NCBI RefSeq assembly: GCF_004210375.1
Contig: NC_134834.1
Span: 12,633,857-12,697,856 of the forward strand
Length of the DNA: 64,000 nt
Origin: Tachypleus tridentatus
Lineage: Eukaryota; Arthropoda; Merostomata; Xiphosura; Limulidae
Direction: 5' to 3'
In this document: positions 37,379 to 50,265 of the stretch, piece by piece
How the letters are laid out: each line of letters begins with the position of its first letter
Numbering within the stretch: the first letter of the stretch is position 1
The notes under the pieces: generated by a model
What the model saw: only the letters and a program-made list of their open reading frames with translations
What the model was told of the DNA's origin: nothing
Database searches by the model: none
Program-made: the position numbers and the translations under genes

Positions 37379-40300
37379 GAAACATAATGTAGAGATTCTA
37401 CTGAAACTGAAAAAAAGAAACATAATGTAGAGATTCTACTGAAACTGAAAAAAGAAACATAATGTAGAGATTCTACTGAAACTGAAAAAAAGAAACATAA
37501 TGTAGAGATTCTACTGAAACTGAAACAAGAAACATAATGCAGAGATTCTACTGAAACTGAAAAAAGAAACATAATGTAGAGATTCTACTGAAACTGAAAC
37601 AAGAAACATAATGTAGAGATTCTACTGAAACTGAAAAAAGAAACATAATGTAGAGATTCTACTGAAACTGAAACAAGAAACATAATGTAGAGATTCTACT
37701 GAAACTAAAAAAAGAAACATAATGTAGAGATTCTACTGAAACTCAAAAAAGAAACATAATGTAGAGATTCTATTGAAACTGAAAAAGTAACATAATGTAG
37801 AGATTCTACTAAAACTGAAAAAAAGAAACATAATGTAGAGATTCTACTGAAACTGAAAAAAGAAACATAATGTAGAGATTCTACTGAAACTGAAAAAAAA
37901 GAAAACTGTAGAGATTCTACTGAAACTGAAAAAAAAGAAACATAATGTAGAAATTCTACTGAAACTCAAAAAAGAAACATAATGTAGAGATTCTACTGAA
38001 ACTGAAAAAAGAAACATAATGTCGAGATTCTACTGAAACTGAAAAAAGAAACATAATGTAGAGATTCTACTGAAACTGAAAAAAGAAACATAATGTAGAG
38101 ATTCTACTGAAACTGAAAAAAGAAACATAATGTAGAGATTCTACTGAAACTAAAAAAAGAAACATAATGTAGAGATTCTACTGAAACTCAAAAAAGAAAC
38201 ATAATGTAGAGATTCTATTGAAACTGAAAAAGTAACATAATGTAGAGATTCTACTGAAACTGAAAAAAAGAAACATAATGTAGAGATTCTACTGAAACTG
38301 AAAAAAGAAACATAATGTAGAGATTATACTGAAACTGAAAAAGAAACATACTGTAGAGATTCTACTGAAACTGAAAAAAGAAACATAATGTAGAAATTCT
38401 ACTGAAACTCAAAAAAGAAACATAATGTAGAGATTCTACTGAAACTGAAAAAAGAAACATAATGTCGAGATTCTACTGAAACTGAAAAAAGAAACATAAT
38501 GTAGAGATTCTACTGAAACTGAAAAAAGAAACATAATGTAGAGATTCTACTCAAACTGAAAAAAGAAACATAATGTAGAGATTCCACTGAAACTGAAAAA
38601 AGAAACATAATGTAGAGATTCTATTGAAACTGAAAAAAGAAACATAATGTAGAGATTCTACTGAAACTGAAAAAAGAAACATAATGTAGAGATTCTATTG
38701 AAACTGAAAAAAAAAACATAATGTAGAGATTCTACTAAAACTGAAAAAAGAAACATAATGTAGAGATTCTACTGAAACTGAAAAAAGAAACATTATAGAG
38801 AGATTCTACTGAAACTGAAAAAAGAAACATAATGTAGAGATTCTACTGAAACTGAAAAAAGAAACATAATGTAGAGATTCTACTGAAACTGAAAAAGAAA
38901 CATTATAAAGAGATTCTACTGAAACTGAAAAAAGAAACATAATGTAGAGATTCTACTGAAACTGAAAAAAGAAACATAATGTAGAGATTCTACTGAAACT
39001 GATTCTAAAAAAGAAACATAATGTAGAGATTCTACTGAAACTGAAAAAAGAAACATAATGTAGAGATTCTACTGAAACTGAAAAAAGAAACATAATGTAG
39101 AGATTCTACTGAAACTGAAAAAGAAACATAATGTAGAGATTCTACTGAAACTGAAAAAGAAACATAATGTAGAGATTCTACTGAAACTGAAAAAAGAAAC
39201 ATAATGTAGAGATTCTACTGAAACTGAAAAAGAAACATAATGTAGAGATTCTACTGAAACTGAAAAAAGAAACATAATGTAGAGATTCTACTGAAACTGA
39301 AAAAGAAACATAATGTAGAGATTCTACTGAAACTGAAAAAAGAAACATAATGTAGAGATTCTACTGAAACTGAAAAAAGAAACATAATGTAGAGATTCTA
39401 CTGAAACTGAAAAAAGAAACATAATGTAGAGATTCTACTGAAACTGAAAAAGAAACATAATGTAGAAATTCTACTGAAACTGAAAAAGAAACATAATGTA
39501 GAGATTCTACTGAAACTGAAAAAGAAACATAATGTAGAGATTCTACTGAAACTGAAAAAAGAAACATAATGTAGAGATTCTACTGAAACAAAAAAAGAAA
39601 CATAATGTAGAGATTCTACTGAAACTGAAAAAAGTAACATAATGTAGAGATTCTTCTGAAACTGAAAAAAGAAACATAATGTAGAGATTCTACTGAAACT
39701 GAAAAAAAACATACTGTAGAGATTCTACTGAAACTGAAAAAGAAACATAATGTAGAGATTCCACTGAAACTGAAAAAAAACATAATGTAGATATTCTACT
39801 GAAACTGAAAAAAGAAACATAATGTAGAGATTCTACTGAAACTGAAAAAAAAAACATACTGTAGAGATTCTACTGAAACTGAAAAGAAACATAATGTAGA
39901 GATTCCACTCAAAGTGAAAAGAAACATAATGTAGAGATTCCACTGAAACTGAAAAAAAGAAACATAATGTAGAGATTCTACTGAAACCGAAAAAAGAAAC
40001 ATAATGTAGAGATTCTACTGAAACTGAAAAAGAAAGATAATGTAAAGATTCTACTGAAACTGAAAAAGAAACATAATGTAGAGATTCTACTGAAACTTAA
40101 AAAAGTAACATAATGTAGAGATTCTACTGAAACTTAAAAAAGTAACATAATGTAGAGATTCCACTGAAACTGAAAAAAAAACATTATAGAGAGATTCTAC
40201 TGAAACTGAAAAAAAAACATACTGTAGAGATTCTACTGAAACTGAAAAAGAAACATAATGTAGAGATTCTACTGAAACTGATTCTACTGAAAAAAAGAAA

Positions 40301-41485
40301 CATAATGTAGAGATTCTACTGAAACTGAAAAAAAAACATAATGTAGAGATTCTACTGAAACTGAAAAAAAAACATAATGTAGAGATTCTACTGAAACTGA
40401 AAAAAAACATAATGTAGAGATTCTACTGAAACTGAAAAAAGAAACATAATGTAGAGATTCTACTGAAACTGAAAAAAGAAACATAATGTAGAGATTCTAC
40501 TGAAACTGAAAAAAGAAACATAATGTAGAGATTCTACTGAAACTGAAAAAAAAACATAATGTAGAGATTCTACTGAAACTGAAAAAGAAACATAATGTAG
40601 AGATTCCACTCAAAGTGAAAAGAAACATAATGTAGAGATTCCACTGAAACTGAAAAAAGAAACATAATGTAGAGATTCTACTGAAACTGAAAAAAGAAAC
40701 ATAATGTAGAGATTCTACTGAAACTGAAAAAGAAACATAATGTAGAGATTCTACTGAAACTGAAAAGAAACATAATGTAGAGATTCTACTGAAACTAAAA
40801 AAAGAAACATAATGTAGAGATTCTACTGAAACTTAAAAAAGTAACATAATGTAGAGATTCTACTGAAACTTAAAAAAGTAACATAATGTAGAGATTCCAC
40901 TGAAACTGAAAAAAGAAACATTATAGAGAGATTCTACTGAAACTGAAAAAAAAACATACTGTTGAGATTCTACTGAAACTGAAAAAGAAACATAATGTAG
41001 AGATTCTACTGAAACTGAAAAAAGAAACATAATGTAGAGATTCTACTGAAACTGAAAAAAAACATACTGTAGAGATTCTACTGAAACTGAAAATAAAACA
41101 TAATGTAGAGATTCTACTGAAACTGAAAAAGAAACATAATGTAGAGATTCTACTGAAACTGAAAAAAGAAACATAATGTAGAGATTCTACTGAAACTGAA
41201 AAAGAAACATAATGTAGAGATTCTACTAAAACTGAAAAAAGAAACATAATGTAGAGATTCTACTGAAACTGAAAAAAGTAACATAATGTAGAGATTCTAC
41301 TGAAACTGAAAAAAGAAACATAATGTAGAGATTCTACTGAAACTGAAAAAGAAACATAATGTAGAGATTCTACTGAAACTGAAAAAGAAACATAATGTAG
41401 AGATTCTACTGAAACTGAAAAAAAACATAATGTAGAGATTCTACTGAAACTGAAAAAAGAAACATTATAGAGAGATTCTACTGAA
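37379..41485 (+). repeat. 37-bp array, subtype-A block 3
   Basis: It has the marker 'gaaacaagaaacataatgca' near 37521. 'ccactcaaagtg' occurs twice (near 39907 and 40608), suggesting an inner duplication. Confidence 0.9.
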
Positions 41486-42450
41486 ACTGAAAAAGAAACA
41501 TCACAGAAAGATTCTACTAAAACTAGAAATAGAAACATCACAGAGAGATTCTACTAAAACTAGAAAAAGAAACATTATAGAGAGATTCTACTAAAACTAG
41601 AAAAAGAAACATCACAGAGAGATTCTACTAAAACTAGAAAAAAACATTATAGAGAGATTCTACTAAAACTAGAAAAAGAAACATCACAGAGAGATTCTAC
41701 TAAAACTAGAAAAAGAAACATTATAGAGAGATTCTACTAAAACTAGAAAAAGAAACATCACAGAGAGATTCTACTAAAACTAGAAAAAGAAACATCACAG
41801 AAAGATTCTACTAAAACTAGAAAAAGAAAACATCACAGAGAGATTCTACTAAAACTAGAAAAAGAAACATCACAGAGGGATTCTACTAGAACTAGAAAAA
41901 GAAACATCATAGAGAGATTCTACTAAAACTAGAAAAAGAAACATCACAGAGAGATTCTACTAAAACTAGAAAAAGAAACATTACAGAGAGATTCTACTAA
42001 AACTAGAAAAAGAAACATCACAGAGAGATTCTACTAAAACTAGAAAAAGAAAGATCACAGAAAGATTCTACTAAAACTAGAAAAAGAAAACATCACAGAG
42101 AGATTCTACTAAAACTAGAAAAAAATAACAGAAAGATTCTACTACAACTAGAAAAAGAAACATCACAGAGAGATTCTACTAAAACTAGAAAAAAACAAAA
42201 AACAGAAAGATTCTACTAAAACTAGAAAAAGAAACATCACAGAGAGATTCTACTAAAACTAGAAAAAGAAACATCACAGAAAGATTATACTAAAACTAGA
42301 AAAAGAAAACATCACAGGGAGATTCTACTAAAACTAGAAAAAAACATCACAGAGAGATTCTACTAAAACTAGAAAAAGAAACATCACAGAAAAATTCTAC
42401 TAAAACTAGAAAAAGAAACATCACAGAGAGATTCTACTAAAACTAGAAAA
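41486..42450 (+). repeat. 37-bp array, subtype-B block 3
   Basis: It has the same opening marker (near 41521) and the same variant order as blocks 1 and 2. Confidence 0.9.
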
Positions 42451-45400
42451 AGAAACATAATGTAGAGATTCTACTGAAACTGAAAAAAAGAAACATAATG
42501 TAGAGATTCTACTGAAACTGAAAAAAGAAACATAATGTAGAGATTCTACTGAAACTGAAAAAAGAAACATAATGTAGAGATTCTACTGAAACTGAAACAA
42601 GAAACATAATGCAGAGATTCTACTGAAACTGAAAAAGAAACATAATGTAGAGATTCTACTGAAACTGAAACAAGAAACATAATGTAGAGATTCTACTGAA
42701 ACTGAAAAAAAAGAAACATAATGTAGAGATTCTACTGAAACTGAAACAAGAAACATAATGTAGAGATTCTACTGAAACTAAAAAAAAGAAACATAATGTA
42801 GAGATTCTACTGAAACTCAAAAAAGAAACATAATGTAGAGATATTATTGAAACTGAAAAAGTAACATAATGTAGAGATTCTACTGAAACTGAAAAAAGAA
42901 ACATAATGTAGAGATTCTACTGAAACTGAAAAAAGAAACATAATGTAGAGATTATACTGAAACTGAAAAAAGAAACATAATGTAGAGATTCTACTGAAAC
43001 TGAAAAAAGAAACATAATGTAGAAATTCTACTGAAACTCAAAAAAGAAACATAATGTAGAGATTCTACTGAAACTGAAAAAAGAAACATAATGTCGAGAT
43101 TCTACTGAAACTGAAAAAAGAAACATAATGTAGAGATTATACTGAAACTGAAAAAGAAACATAATGTAGAGATTCTACTGAAACTGAAAAAAGAAACATA
43201 ATGTAGAGATTCTACTGAAACTGGAAAAAAGCATAATGTGGAACTAAAAAAAGAAACATAATGTAGAGATTCTACTGAAACTGAAAAAAGAAACATAATG
43301 TAGAGATTCTATTGAAACTGAAAAAGTAACATAATGTAGAGATTCTACTGAAACTGAAAAAAAGAAACATAATGTAGAGATTCTACTGAAACTGAAAAAA
43401 GAAACATAATGTAGAGATTATACTGAAACTGAAAAAGAAACATACTGTAGAGATTCTACTGAAACTGAAAAAAGAAACATAATGTAGAAATTCTACTGAA
43501 ACTCAAAAAAGAAACATAATGTAGAGATTCTACTGAAACTGAAAAAAGAAACATAATGTCGAGATTCTACTGAAACTGAAAAAAGAAACATAATGTAGAG
43601 ATTCTACTGAAACTGAAAAAAGAAACATAATGTAGAGATTCTACTCAAACTGAAAAAAGAAACATAATGTAGAGATTCCACTGAAACTGAAAAAAGAAAC
43701 ATAATGTAGAGATTCTATTGAAACTGAAAAAAGAAACATAATGTAGAGATTCTACTGAAACTGAAAAAAGAAACATAATGTAGAGATTCTATTGAAACTG
43801 AAAAAAGAAACATAATGTAGAGATTCTACTAAAACTGAAAAAAGAAACATAATGTAGAGATTCTACTGAAACTGAAAAAAGAAACATTATAGAGAGATTC
43901 TACTGAAACTGAAAAAAGAAACATAATGTAGAGATTCTACTGAAACTGAAAAAGAAACATAATGTAGAGATTCTACTGAAACTGAAAAAGAAACATTATA
44001 AAGAGATTCTACTGAAACTGAAAAAAGAAACATAATGTAGAGATTCTACTGAAACTGAAAAAAGAAACATAATGTAGAGATTCTACTGAAACTGAAAAAA
44101 GAAACATAATGTAGAGATTCTACTGAAACTAAAAAAAGAAACATAATGTAGAGATTCTATTGAAACTGAAAAAGTAACATAATGTAGAGATTCTACTGAA
44201 ACTGAAAAAAAGAAACATAATGTAGAGATTCTATTGAAACTGAAAAAAGTAACATAATGTAGAGATTCCACTGAAACTGAAAAAAGAAACATAATGTAGA
44301 GATTCTACTGAAACTGAAAAAGAAACATAATGTAGAGATTCTACTGAAACTGAAAAAAGAAACATAATGTAGAGATTCTACTGAAACTGAAAAAAGAAAC
44401 ATAATGTAGAGATTCTACTGAAACTGAAAAAGAAACATAATGTAGAGATTCTACTGAAACTGAAAAAAAAAACATAATGTAGAGATTCTACTGAAACTGA
44501 AAAAAGAAACATAATGTAGAGATTCTATTGAAACTGAAAAAAGTAACATAATGTAGAAATTCTACTGAAACTGAAAAAAAAGAAACATAATGTAGAGATT
44601 CTACTGAAACTGAAAAAAGAAACATAATGTAGAGATTCTACTGAAACTGAAAAAAGAAACATACTGTAGAAATTCTACTGAAACTGAAAAAAGAAACATA
44701 ATGTAGAGATTCTACTGAAACTGAAAAAAGAAACATAATGTAGAGATTCTTCTGAAACTGAAAAAAGAAACATAATGTAGAGATTCTACTGAAACTGAAA
44801 AAAAACATACTGTAGAGATTCTACTGAAACTGAAATAGAAACATAATGTAGAGATTCCACTGAAACTGAAAAAAAACATAATGTAGATATTCTACTGAAA
44901 CTGAAAAAAGAAACATAATGTAGAGATTCTACTGAAACTGAAAAAAAAAACATACTGTAGAGATTCTACTGAAACTGAAAAAGAAACATAATGTAGAGAT
45001 TCCACTCAAAGTGAAAAAAGAAACATAATGTAGAGATTCCACTGAAACTGAAAAAAGAAACATAATGTAGAGATTCTACTGAAACCGAAAAAAAAACATA
45101 ATGTAGAGATTCTACTGAAACTGAAAAAGAAAGATAATGTAAAGATTCTACTGAAACTGAAAAAGAAACATAATGTAGAGATTCTACTGAAACTTAAAAA
45201 AGTAACATAATGTAGAGATTCTACTGAAACTTAAAAAAGTAACATAATGTAGAGATTCCACTGAAACTGAAAAAAAAAACATAGAGAGATTCTACTGAAA
45301 CTGAAAAAAAAACATACTGTAGAGATTCTACTGAAACTGAAAAAAGAAACATAATGTAGAGATTCTACTGAAACTGAAAAAGAAACATAATGTAGAGATT

Positions 45401-46975
45401 CTACTGAAACTGAAAAAAAAACATACTGTAGAGATTCTACTGAAACTGAAAATAAAACATAATGTAGAGATTCTACTGAAACTGAAAAAAAACATAATGT
45501 AGAGATTCTACTGAAACTGAAAAAAGAAACATAATGTAGAGATTCTACTGAAACTGAAAAAAGAAACATAATGTAGAGATTCTACTGAAACTGAAAAAAG
45601 AAACATAATGTAGAGATTCTATTGAAACTGAAAAAAGTAACATAATGTAGAGATTCTACTGAAACTGAAAAAGTAACATAATGTAGAGATTCTACTGAAA
45701 CTGAAAAAGAAACATAATGTAGAGATTCTACTGAAACTGAAAAAAACATACTGTAGAGATTCTACTGAAACTGAAAAAGAAACATAATGTAGAGATTCCA
45801 CTGAAACTGAAAAGAAACATAATGTAGAGATTCCACTGAAACTGAAAAAAGAAACATAATGTAGAGATTCTACTGAAACCGAAAAAAGAAACATAATGTA
45901 GAGATTCTACTGAAACTGAAAAAAGAAACATAATGTAGAGATTCTACTGAAACTGAAAAAAAAAACATAATGTAGAGATTCTATTGAAACTGAAAAAAGA
46001 AACATAATGTAGAGATTCTACTGAAACTGAAAAAAGAAACATAATGTAGAGATTCTACTGAAACTGAAAAAAGAAACATAATGTAGAGATTCTATTGAAA
46101 CTGAAAAAAGTAACATAATGTAGAGATTCTATTGAAACTGAAAAAAGTAACATAATGTAGAGATTCTACTGAAACTGAAAAAAGAAACATAATGTAGAGA
46201 TTCTACTGAAACTGAAAAAAACATACTGTAGAGATTCTACTGAAACTGAAAAAGAAACATAATGTAGAGATTCCACTGAAACTGAAAAGAAACATAATGT
46301 AGAGATTCCACTGAAACTGAAAAAAGAAACATAATGTAGAGATTCTACTGAAACCGAAAAAAGAAACATAATGTAGAGATTCTACTGAAACTGAAAAAAG
46401 AAACATAATGTAGAGATTCTATTGAAACTGAAAAAAGTAACATAATGTAGAGATTCTACTGAAACTGAAAAAAGAAACATAATGTAGAGATTCTACTGAA
46501 ACTGAAAAAAACATACTGTAGAGATTCTACTGAAACTGAAAAAGAAACATAATGTAGAGATTCCACTGAAACTGAAAAGAAACATAATGTAGAGATTCCA
46601 CTGAAACTGAAAAAAGAAACATAATGTAGAGATTCTACTGAAACCGAAAAAAGAAACATAATGTAGAGATTCCACTGAAACTGAAAAAAGAAACATAATG
46701 TAGAGATTCTACTGAAACCGTAAAAAGAAACATAATGTAGAGATTCTACTGAAACTGAAAAAAAGAAACATAATGTGAGATTCTACTGAAACTGAAAAAA
46801 GAAACATAATGTAGAGATTCTACTGAAACTGAAAAAAGAAACATAATGTAGAGATTCTACTGAAACTGAAAAAAGAAACATAATGTAGAGATTCTACTGA
46901 AACCGAAAAAAGAAACATAATGTAGAGATTCTACTGAAACTGAAAAAAGAAACATTATAGAGAGATTCTACTGAA
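42451..46975 (+). repeat. 37-bp array, subtype-A block 4
   Basis: This is the longest A block. It has the marker 'gaaacaagaaacataatgca' near 42594. Near 45728-46696 a ~290-430 bp sub-block recurs three times, visible as repeats of 'aaaaaacatactgtagagat' followed by 'ccactgaaactgaaaagaaa'. Confidence 0.9.
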
Positions 46976-48245
46976 ACTGAAAAAAGAAACATCACAGAAA
47001 GATTCTACTAAAACTAGAAATAGAAACATCACAGAGAGATTCTACTAAAACTAGAAAAAGAAACATTATAGAGAGATTCTACTAAAACTAGAAAAAGAAA
47101 CATCACAGAGAGATTCTACTAAAACTAGAAAAAGAAACATCACAGAGAGATTCTACTAAAACTAGTAAAAGAAACATCACAGAAAGATTCTACTGAAACT
47201 AGAAAAAGAAACATCACAGAAAGATTTTACTAATATTAAGAAACGATGAAACATCGTGGAGAGATTCTACTAAAACTAGAAAAAGAAAACATCACAGGGA
47301 GATTCTACTAAAACTAGAAAAAAAACATCACAGAGAGATTCTACTAAAACTAGAAAAAGAAACATCACAGAAAGATTCTACTAAAACTAGAAAAGAAACA
47401 TCACAGAGAGATTCTACTAAAACTAGAAAAGAAACATCACAGAAAGATTCTACTAAAACTAGAAAAGAAACATCACAGAGAGATTCTACTAAAACTAGAA
47501 AAGAAACATCACAGAGAGATTCTACTAAAACTAGAAAAAGAAACATCACAGAGAGATTCTACTAAAACTAGAAAAAAACAAAAAACAGAAAGATTCTACT
47601 AAAACTAGAAAAAAAAACATCACAGAGAGATTCTACTAAAACTAGAAAAAGAAACATCACAGAGAGATTCTACTAAAACTAGAAAAAAACAAAAAACAGA
47701 AAGATTCTACTAAAACTAGAAAAAGAAACATCACAGAGAGATTCTACTAAAACTAGAAAAAGAAACATCACAGAAAGATTATACTAAAACTAGAAAAAGA
47801 AAACATCACAGGGAGATTCTACTAAAACTAGAAAAAGAAACATTATAGAGAGATTCTACTAAAACTAGAAAAAGAAACATCACAGAGAGATTCTACTAAA
47901 ACTAGAAAAAGAAACATCACAGAGAGATTCTACTAAAACTAGAAAAAGAAACATCACAGAAAGATTCTACTAAAACTAGAAAAAGAAACATTATAGAGAG
48001 ATTCTACTAAAACTAGAAAAAGAAACATCACAGAGAGATTCTACTAAAACTAGAAAAAGAAACATCACAGAGAGATTCTACTAAAACTATAAAAAGAAAC
48101 ACTATAGAGAGATTCTACTAAAACTAGTAAAAGAAACATCACAGAAAGATTCTACTGAAACTAGAAAAAGAAACATCACAGAAAGATTTTACTAATATTA
48201 AGAAACGATGAAACATCGTGGAGAGATTCTACTGGAACTAAGACA
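46976..48245 (+). repeat. 37-bp array, subtype-B block 4 (terminal)
   Basis: It opens with the same marker (47011) but then differs. A unique variant 'tttactaatattaagaaacg' followed by 'atgaaacatcgtgg' appears at about 47226 and again at 48188, so ~960 bp was duplicated inside it. The second occurrence is the end of the array. Confidence 0.9.
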
Positions 48246-48775
48246 CAAAAAACACCATAGAGACAGATTTCACAACATTATGTGTAAGCATTAGGACGGT
48301 TCATTAACACGACCTCCGAACAAAGGGTAAAATAACATTAACACAGTTACAATGAAACCAAAACAAAAACCGAATTAAGAGAAACTTTACAGTAGTTTTT
48401 AGATCAAAACATTTGGAAAATAATTTGTATAATTCACTTGAATCAAGTAAACTATTAATGGTATCGAATAAGAAAAGTTTGAACGTTTAATGGACTATTC
48501 GCTTCTTTCTCTTCACTTCCCATAAGCGGGCGACAATTCAGTCTCTATTGTGACATTCTTTAGGTTACTGTGTCATTTTAATCAACAAAAAATAGACTTC
48601 GACAAAACCAGGAATCACAACAAGACAACGTTTTTTTTTTACTAATCAGATGGTTCAACTAAACTTGTGTGATACATATAAGACACACAGAAAAAAGGCA
48701 TTGGTTTGGGACAGAATAAGCCTCTTAAGTTTCAGATAACAATCGGTAAGCTGGGTACATAAATACAAAACTTAT
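48246..48775. other. Unique AT-rich DNA
   Basis: No gene, SINE or tandem repeat was recognised. Confidence 0.5.
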
Positions 48776-49580
48776 TATATGTGTATAGATATAATAACAT
48801 ATTCGAGAGTTTTATAGACTAAACACGAGTTTTAAGAACTAAGTAAAATACAATTCCAAAAGTGTTCAGACGTTAAAAGTTAGACTCAGTTACTGAGTAA
48901 AATATAATTTTAATCATGTTTGTACACTAAACGCCAGGCTTAGAAACTATATAAAGTCATTTCATAAATGTTTATACATTAACTACGAGACTTAGGAAGA
49001 CTTGTTATTAACATATTATTTTACAACTATTTAAGTCTATTCTGAAGCGGTACATGTATAAGTTGACCTCAAAAAGGAAGGTTTTCAAAACGTCTTTTCT
49101 ATCTGAACGACTTTTGTAGACAATTCTTCCAAGAGTTGTACTTCAAGTGTCACTCTGAGCTATACAGTTACCGCCCATTTCCCATTTATTCAACTTTTAG
49201 TGTGTTCACACATAAAATACCTATCTTGGGAACTGAACAGAATCCAGTTTTACTACGTTAAACAATGGACTTAGGGAATTGAACAAAAGGGTGTTTTACA
49301 ACGTGTTTAAATAACAAATTGCACACATCTAAATATTTGATTTAGGAATTGAACAAAAGGGTACTTCACAACGTGTTTAGATATGAAATTACACATATTC
49401 ATATTAAATAAAAAATATTTACAAACAATATAATACATCAAATAGAGACCTAGGGACTCAGTAAAAGCTAATTTTCAATATATTTATGAACTAAATAACA
49501 GATTCGGAAACTGAACACAAAATACTTTTAAGGTGTTTATTTGATCAAATACAAAACTAATTTTCAAGTGAATTCGGGAC
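48776..49580. repeat. Decayed ~60-75 bp tandem repeat
   Basis: Loose echoes recur: 'ttaggaattgaacaaaaggg' near 49340, with relatives near 48960, 49227, 49270, 49450 and 49510, each followed after ~25 bp by 'gtttatacattaa'- or 'gtgtttaaataac'-like sequence. Similarity between copies is low, so the limits are approximate. Confidence 0.5.
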
Positions 49581-50265
49581 GCAGGTTATTACCCAGTATT
49601 TAGAAAGACAAACAAAGCATGACACAAAATTAAAAACCAGGGCAAAAGAGGCCAAATACACTACCGTGAATATACTAACCGATTCGAACGCGTGAGGAAT
49701 TCTGTGCTGGCACTAAACTCTCACGTGTGTAATTACAAAGTCACAAAATCTCACATAATAATACAGACTGAAGAACCTCGTGCGTTACGACAAGATAAAA
49801 ACACACTATGTAGTGAGTGGCATTACGAAGAAAACATACATTTGTGTTCAAATTGATTCAGCGATTTCTGCTCCACTTTTAATTACGTGTTTCCTTATTT
49901 GACTCAATATTTTAAAAGACGCCCGTCAGGCAGTACAAGCCCGTAAAATCATACTCCAGTGTCCTCTGGCATAATTTAGAAGTTAAACCTAAACACTAGT
50001 ATGTTTATTTCACCAGGAGAAAACATAAGTAAGAGTCTTTGTTTTGGAAACATTGGATAATCAAGTTCAAAAGTTCGAACACTTGAAGACCTCAAGCGAA
50101 GAAGGACGAGCCATGTTAACGTAGCAGACAGTGAGTGCGAACGTAAAGACGAACAAAAGTTACAATGTTTTTACTTAAGTTACTATGGTGACCTCGAGAT
50201 TTCTATAAGCTATCCCGCCTCACTAATCCTCAAAGCTACTGAGAATAAACACAAGAAACAAATTT
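49581..50265. other. Unique AT-rich DNA
   Basis: No gene or repeat is supported. Confidence 0.5.

Larger units (their letters stand above)
29385..48245 (+). repeat. 37-bp minisatellite, ~500 copies, two subtypes
   Basis: The basic unit is about 37 bp with a variable A-run (35-40 bp). Subtype A has 'gaaacataatgtagagattc' then 'tactgaaactgaaaaa'. Subtype B has 'gaaacatcacagagagattc' then 'tactaaaactagaaaaa'. They occupy alternating blocks. The plus strand is strongly purine-rich. The many minus-strand open frames of 60-115 codons (Ser-Phe-Val-Leu rich) come from unit length mod 3 and are not genes. Confidence 0.97.

Noticed and set aside
29385-48245. Dozens of 60-114 codon minus-strand ORFs rich in Ser/Phe/Val
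   Set aside because: They are readings of the 37-bp repeat in rotating frames; starts and stops follow unit-length changes, not gene structure.
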